This document shows, one piece after another, positions 59,601 to 64,000 of a stretch of 64,000 nucleotides of DNA; the first letter of the stretch is position 1; each line of letters opens with the position of its first letter. The stretch comes from Tetrastigma voinierianum (lineage: Eukaryota > Streptophyta > Magnoliopsida > Vitales > Vitaceae): the NCBI GenBank assembly GCA_016808115.1, contig JAEQBH010002183.1, positions 124,001 to 188,000 on the forward strand, given 5' to 3'. The notes under the pieces were generated by a model, which had not been told where the DNA came from, ran no database searches, and worked only from the letters and a program-made list of their open reading frames with translations. Made by a program: the position numbers and the translations under genes.

Positions 59601-62017
59601 AGCTCTACAATTCTCTGATGGGTGGATTGAAGATAGCATTATTGCAGACTCTGACTTGCTAAAATGGCTATAATTGATAATGTTTATTGGTTGAAATAAC
59701 AATATCTTGTAGAAGCCAATGTTTCGAATTGAATCTTATAACATATCTAATTTATGTTTGGTTTGTTATAGTGCTCCTTGTGCATCATAAATGTTGTGGA
59801 AACGAGCTCTTTACAATGAAATGTCGAGGTAAATGTTGTGGAATAGTTGTGTTTTCCCCGAAAATTCTGGTCCCAAGAAGAAACAAAGTATTCTTATGGT
59901 CTGCTTTGTAATATGTGATGTGGTGTATATATGCCATGCAGTGGTCATTGCCCTACATTTTGTCTCCACACTGAGGTTAGTTGTGGATTTAATTTTTCTA
60001 ATATTGATGCTTCATGTATGAATTTCCATTCACTTCTATTTTTCCACATCATACACTTTTAGCCATTTGACATAGGCAATTTAATAATACCAATCTAAAT
60101 TCCTTACTCCTTTCTATTGTCTTATGGGGAGAAAGTAGAAAATGTATGATATTCAGAGCTAAAAATATTTAATATGTTTTAGTTGGTAATTATCTTTTTC
60201 TTTCACTGGTTTCTAAAGAACCAAACACAACTGTAGGCTAGTTTGTCACCTTGTTATTCATGCAAAATTTATGATTAAGATCAGCTCCTTCCTTTTTTCT
60301 GTGTTCCTTTTTCTCTGTACATGATGTATCTTGTTTTAGATTATCTATGATTGCTCATATACTTGGCTGGAAGTATTCTTCAAAAGTTGTTGTTCCATGT
60401 TGAAGTTGTTTGGCATCAAAGAAACCGAACAACCTTAGATCAACTCAACATTAAAAGTTTATGATTGCTCAAATTTTTTTTAGTGTTTTCTAGAAACAAA
60501 ACACAGCCTTAGTGTTTTTGTTATTTAATGCATGAAATAAAGAAAGGAATTAAAACTTTTAATTTAATTAGATTTTCATTTAACATCATCGAGTCCAAAT
60601 CAAAACAAAAAATATTCCTAGACTTTAACTATAGTAGTTTAATGGCTTCAATGCTAAAAAATAGTTAAAAAATTTATTCATTTTAAATTATATTCTATGT
60701 ATATGAGGAAAAAAAATTCATTTATTTATTTTTTAAGTACTTCTTTATAATTTATCCCTGTTTGTAACACCTATTTAGTTATTATGTATGTATTATATTT
60801 TCTTTCAAAATTTCCAAGAACCTAAGCTTTAATCATGTTCCCATGAAATCAATTGAGCCATCTAATATCTTGTTTTTACTAATAGGAGATCAAAATCAAC
60901 GATCATATGATCAGGCTTAAATCATGTGATATTCATTGAGCACCAGATAAGTATGCTTCTTATATAATATTCTATTGTTGTATTTATTTATTAATTTTTG
61001 AATGATTTGATAGTAAAGCCAAATGAAACAAAATATTTTTTTAAATTTCTCATGAGCAATCAGTTTCCTTGCCCTTTTTGTTGTAGATCCAATCTAAGAC
61101 CTCCTTGTACACACTTCACTTGTCTCCTACTAGCCAGGCCTCCAAGAAACTGTTATTTCAATTTTGTGTCAGCTATATTTCTTATTTTGTGAGAACATGC
61201 AGGATAGGACATGATACTTGGCTCAGATGCAATAGTCATACATATTGGTATTTTTTAATGGTTTTTGTGCTATTATTTTGTTTGGTTTCATACACCCTTT
61301 TATATTCCAAAGCATCTTTTTTTATTTTTTAATTTATTTTGCTGGAAAGTAATTTTAGTAACTCTCAAATAGAAAAAGAATTTTGTGATGATTCATTGAA
61401 AATATCAAACTCTATCTAAGTTATTGAACTAACTTATTTCCATATTTAAACAGGTACAGTAGGCCTCATGTGGAGATTTTGATAGGCTTAGCACTCTCTC
61501 ATATAAAGATCCTCAAAGTCAACAAATTATAAAACATTTTGTATTCATACTCATAGAATCTATGAAACTTGTTGGGAATATGTTATAAATGTAATTTTGG
61601 ATCAATGTATATAGATAGTTTTTTTTCCTTATCCATATGACTTTGATATAGTTTTTTTTAATTATCTATATATCTTTCATATTTTGCTTACATTTTCAAT
61701 AATTATGAGATGTTATATTAGGTTTTATAACCAATGAAATAAAAGCAAATAAGATTTTAAATGTGAGAAAGATGATGACATTTGTAATGAGTGTCATGGT
61801 TTGAAATAACATGAAAAAATCAATGACGCTCGTATAAGTGTCATAGTTAAGATATTAGATTGAAGCTTCATGCTGATAAAAAATGACGCTTACAATGAGT
61901 GTCATTGTGTCTAAACATATACAATGACAGTTGGGATCATGACGCTTTAGGGAAGCGTCATTGTAACTCTTCAATGACGTAGTAAACACGTTATTGATTA
62001 ACTTTTTCCTTGTAGTG
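56671..62017. mobile_element. Non-autonomous CACTA (En/Spm) transposon
   Basis: Begins CACTACTACAAAAAATC at 56,671 and ends CTTTTTCCTTGTAGTG at 62,017, whose reverse complement starts CACTACAAGGAAAAAG. A perfect 3-bp target duplication TTG flanks it (56,668-56,670 and 62,018-62,020), and removing it rejoins the RT of element C in frame. Subterminal repeats of ATGACGCTT / AATGACG / GTGTCATT occur at 56,694-56,790 and densely at 61,820-61,985 in both orientations, as expected of transposase-binding sites. Length is 5347 bp. I see no transposase frame; the interior is AT-rich with a LINE fragment near 58,500 and some unexplained GC-richer segments. Confidence 0.93.
58405..58610 (+). mobile_element. 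LINE fragment carried inside the CACTA element
   Basis: Across shifting frames the segment reads WLWRF, SDALWH, YGVKSNG-DVN and CAWKAIAQVLP, the order found before the zf-RVT domain of plant L1-type LINEs. It is heavily mutated and has no visible LINE ends. Confidence 0.5.
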
Positions 62018-63949
62018 TTGGAAAACATTGTCCATGTGATGAAGAATAATGGGAAACTTAGAGTTTGTGTAGACTTTTGGGATTTAAATGCTACTACTCC
62101 TAAAGACATGTATGTAATGCTTATTGCTGACATGTTAATTGAATCCATTGTAAATAATGAGTTATTGTCCTCCATGGGCGGTTTCTCTAGGTATAACCAA
62201 ATCCTAATAGTTGTTGATGAAATATCTAAAACTACCTTCAGATGTCCTAGTTCCTTAGGAACGTTTGAATGGTTGGTCATGCCCTTTGGTTTGAAGAACG
62301 CTAGTGCTACTTACCAAAGGGCTATGAATGCCATCTTTCATGATATATTAGGCCACCACATGAAGATTTATATCGATGACATTGTGGTTAAATCTAATAA
62401 GGTCGTCGAACATGTGAATCATTTAAGTAAAAGTTTTTAAAGGATGAGACTCCATCAACTAAAACTCAATTCACTCAAATGTGCTTTTGGAGTTCAAGCT
62501 GGAAATTTTTTAGGGTTTTTGGTTCACCAAAGAGGAATGGAAGTGGATCAAAACAAAGCCAAAGCCATCATTTCAAGCAAGGCGCCTCAAAATAAGAAAG
62601 AGCTTCAAAAGTTCTTGGACCAGGTGAACTATTTAAGGAGGTTCATCTCTAATATGGCGGGGAAGACTAAGGCATTCTCTGACTTAATCAAGCTGAAAGA
62701 AGTGGAAGAGTTTAAATGAGAGAAACAACACCAAGGAGCTTTTGATGGAATGAAAGATTACCTTTCTAAGCCCCCTGTTTTAATGCCACCTCTAAGGGGT
62801 TGGTCACTCAAACTCTATCTATCAGCTGTAAAAGAGTCTATAGGATGCATTTTGGCATAAAATAATGTTGAAGGCCATGAGCAGGATGTTTACTATTTGA
62901 GTAGGGTCCTAAATTCAGTAGAAACAATGTATACACCCATTGAGAAGTTGTGTTTGGCCATATACTTTGCATGTACAAAATTGAGACATTACTTGATCAA
63001 GTCTCAAGTGTATGTTGTCTCCCAAACCAACTTGATGAAATACATGCTAAGTCGACCCTTAATCACTGGATGAATCGGGAAATGGTCCCTTGCTTTGTCA
63101 GAGTTCACCTTAGACTATTTTCCACACAAATTAGTCAAGGGGCAAGCTTTAGCTAACTTTCTTGTTGATCATCCTTCATTAGAAATCAAAACAGAAAAGG
63201 ATGTGTGATTAGGGAAATAAGAAGTAGAAGGCGGCCTTGGGTCCTTAAGTTTGATGGCTCTAGCATGAAGAATTCCGTTGGAGCTGGGATAGTAATCATC
63301 TTACAAAAAGGGATAAAGACTACCCTATCTTTCAACTTGACCTTTAAGTTCACCAACAATTAAGCTGAATATGAGGCTTTAGTTATCAGGTTGGAGATCT
63401 TGTTGGAACTTGGAACACAAGAGGTACATATAATTGGGTACTCCCAATTAGTGCTTCGACAACTAACAGGGGAATATAAATGCAACAGCTTATTGCTAGC
63501 TCCTTATTATACTACTTCCACTCAATTGTTAGGTTCTTTCCACTCTGTGGATTTTGAATACGTGTCTAGGGAATCTAATTGGGAAGCAGATGAACTAGCA
63601 CAAGTAGCATATTGCGAAGAATTGACTCATAAGCTCATTGTGATAAGAAAGATTTATGAAAGGGGAATCATATTAGAAGTCGTCAATACATATGCAAATG
63701 TTGCAAGAGATTGGAGAATTAAGATTATAGAGTATTTAGAAGACCCTAACATGTTGGTCCTCCATAGGGTGAAAGCTTAATCACATAACTTCGTCTTACT
63801 GGAAGAGAAATTATATAGAAAGGGACCTAATGGGTTACTGCTCAATGGCCTATCTTCTCATACAGCATGGAAGCGATGAAACAAATTCATGAAGGGGTTT
63901 GTGGAGCCTATCAAGTTGAGATAAAAATGAGATGGTTGATTAGGAGACA

Positions 63950-64000
63950 TGTAACGACCCGTACCAAATAATACAAGTTTTTAAAATGTTTGACCAAGTT
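63950..64000 (+). mobile_element. Start of another LTR at the window edge
   Basis: TGTAACGACCCGTACC at 63,950 is a typical plant gypsy LTR opening and abruptly ends the integrase reading of element C (KMRWLIRR is the last readable piece). Only 51 bases are in the window. Confidence 0.65.

Larger units (their letters stand above)
52464..63949 (+). pseudogene. Decayed gag-pol of gypsy element C (Tat lineage, dual RNase H)
   Basis: Plus-strand polyprotein relic with many stops. Gag lies at about 53,430-54,380 (a CKYHN...H...C-like finger near 54,120, and AIDEDPFPPVASINTASFD at 54,237). The protease core reads LIDNGSTVNVMLLRML at 55,580-55,630. RT begins about 56,570, is interrupted by a CACTA transposon at 56,671-62,017, and resumes with GKLRVCVDFWDLNATTPKDM and VMPFGLKNASATYQRAMN. 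Catalytic YIDD is at 62,369-62,380. RNase H runs to about 63,170, and a second, plant-type RNase H (LKFDGSSMKNSVGAG, then YVSRESNWEADELAQVA) at 63,240-63,650. Two RNase H domains mark the Tat/Ogre/Retand group. The integrase zinc-finger start follows to 63,949, where another LTR cuts in. Confidence 0.85.

Noticed and set aside
61855..62280. 141-codon minus-strand frame crossing the CACTA end
   Set aside because: It runs across the transposon boundary and is the reverse of the gypsy RT, so it cannot be a real gene.

Overview
The window is nuclear DNA of a flowering plant, most likely a woody eudicot; grapevine or a relative is a reasonable guess from overall character, but it is not proven. 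The evidence is AT-rich intergenic DNA, spliced genes with GT-AG introns, deeply nested LTR retrotransposons, a CACTA transposon, MITEs, and three recognisable eudicot genes.

Layout. Positions 1-18,400 are a nest of retroelements. A Ty1/copia element (right half at 14,112-16,070) is interrupted inside its integrase region by a Ty3/gypsy chromovirus-like element A. A runs from beyond the left edge to 14,111 and is itself interrupted in gag by a 3.7-kb solo LTR (B, 3767-7487, TSD TGATC) and probably in its 5' LTR by a further LTR-like segment. Next come a tandem duplication with an (AT)n run, a complete miniature LTR element (18,419-19,580, TSD AAAAT) and a decayed minus-strand LINE tail.

Genes. 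TIC20-I, a chloroplast inner-envelope translocon subunit, is on the plus strand at about 21.5-25.3 kb, with a predicted 5'UTR intron and one coding intron. A group-S1 bZIP (bZIP2/11/44 type) is on the minus strand at 30,558-31,018; its main frame is broken, while the long leader still carries the conserved sucrose-sensing uORF, whose normal stop has been lost by a frame change. A group-C MAP kinase (MPK7-like, TEY) is on the minus strand at 46,774-48,865 with one coding intron and a 5'UTR intron. The bZIP-MPK7 neighbourhood recalls the Arabidopsis bZIP2/MPK7 gene pair.

The space between the genes is AT-rich DNA holding at least three MITEs with inspectable inverted repeats (including one Mutator-like with a 9-bp near-identical TSD), microsatellites, a perfect-looking 150-bp tandem duplication, and eroded copia and Athila-type LTRs. 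From about 51.5 kb to the right edge lies a decayed Tat-lineage gypsy element C. Its reverse transcriptase is split by a 5.35-kb CACTA transposon with a TTG target duplication, and its integrase is split at the window edge by the start of yet another LTR.

I found no CRISPR, tRNA, rRNA or convincing microRNA gene. The most novel-looking signals are the repeated C(UUCG)G tetraloop hairpins within the LTRs, the miniature LTR element, and the paired damage to the bZIP main frame and its regulatory uORF.
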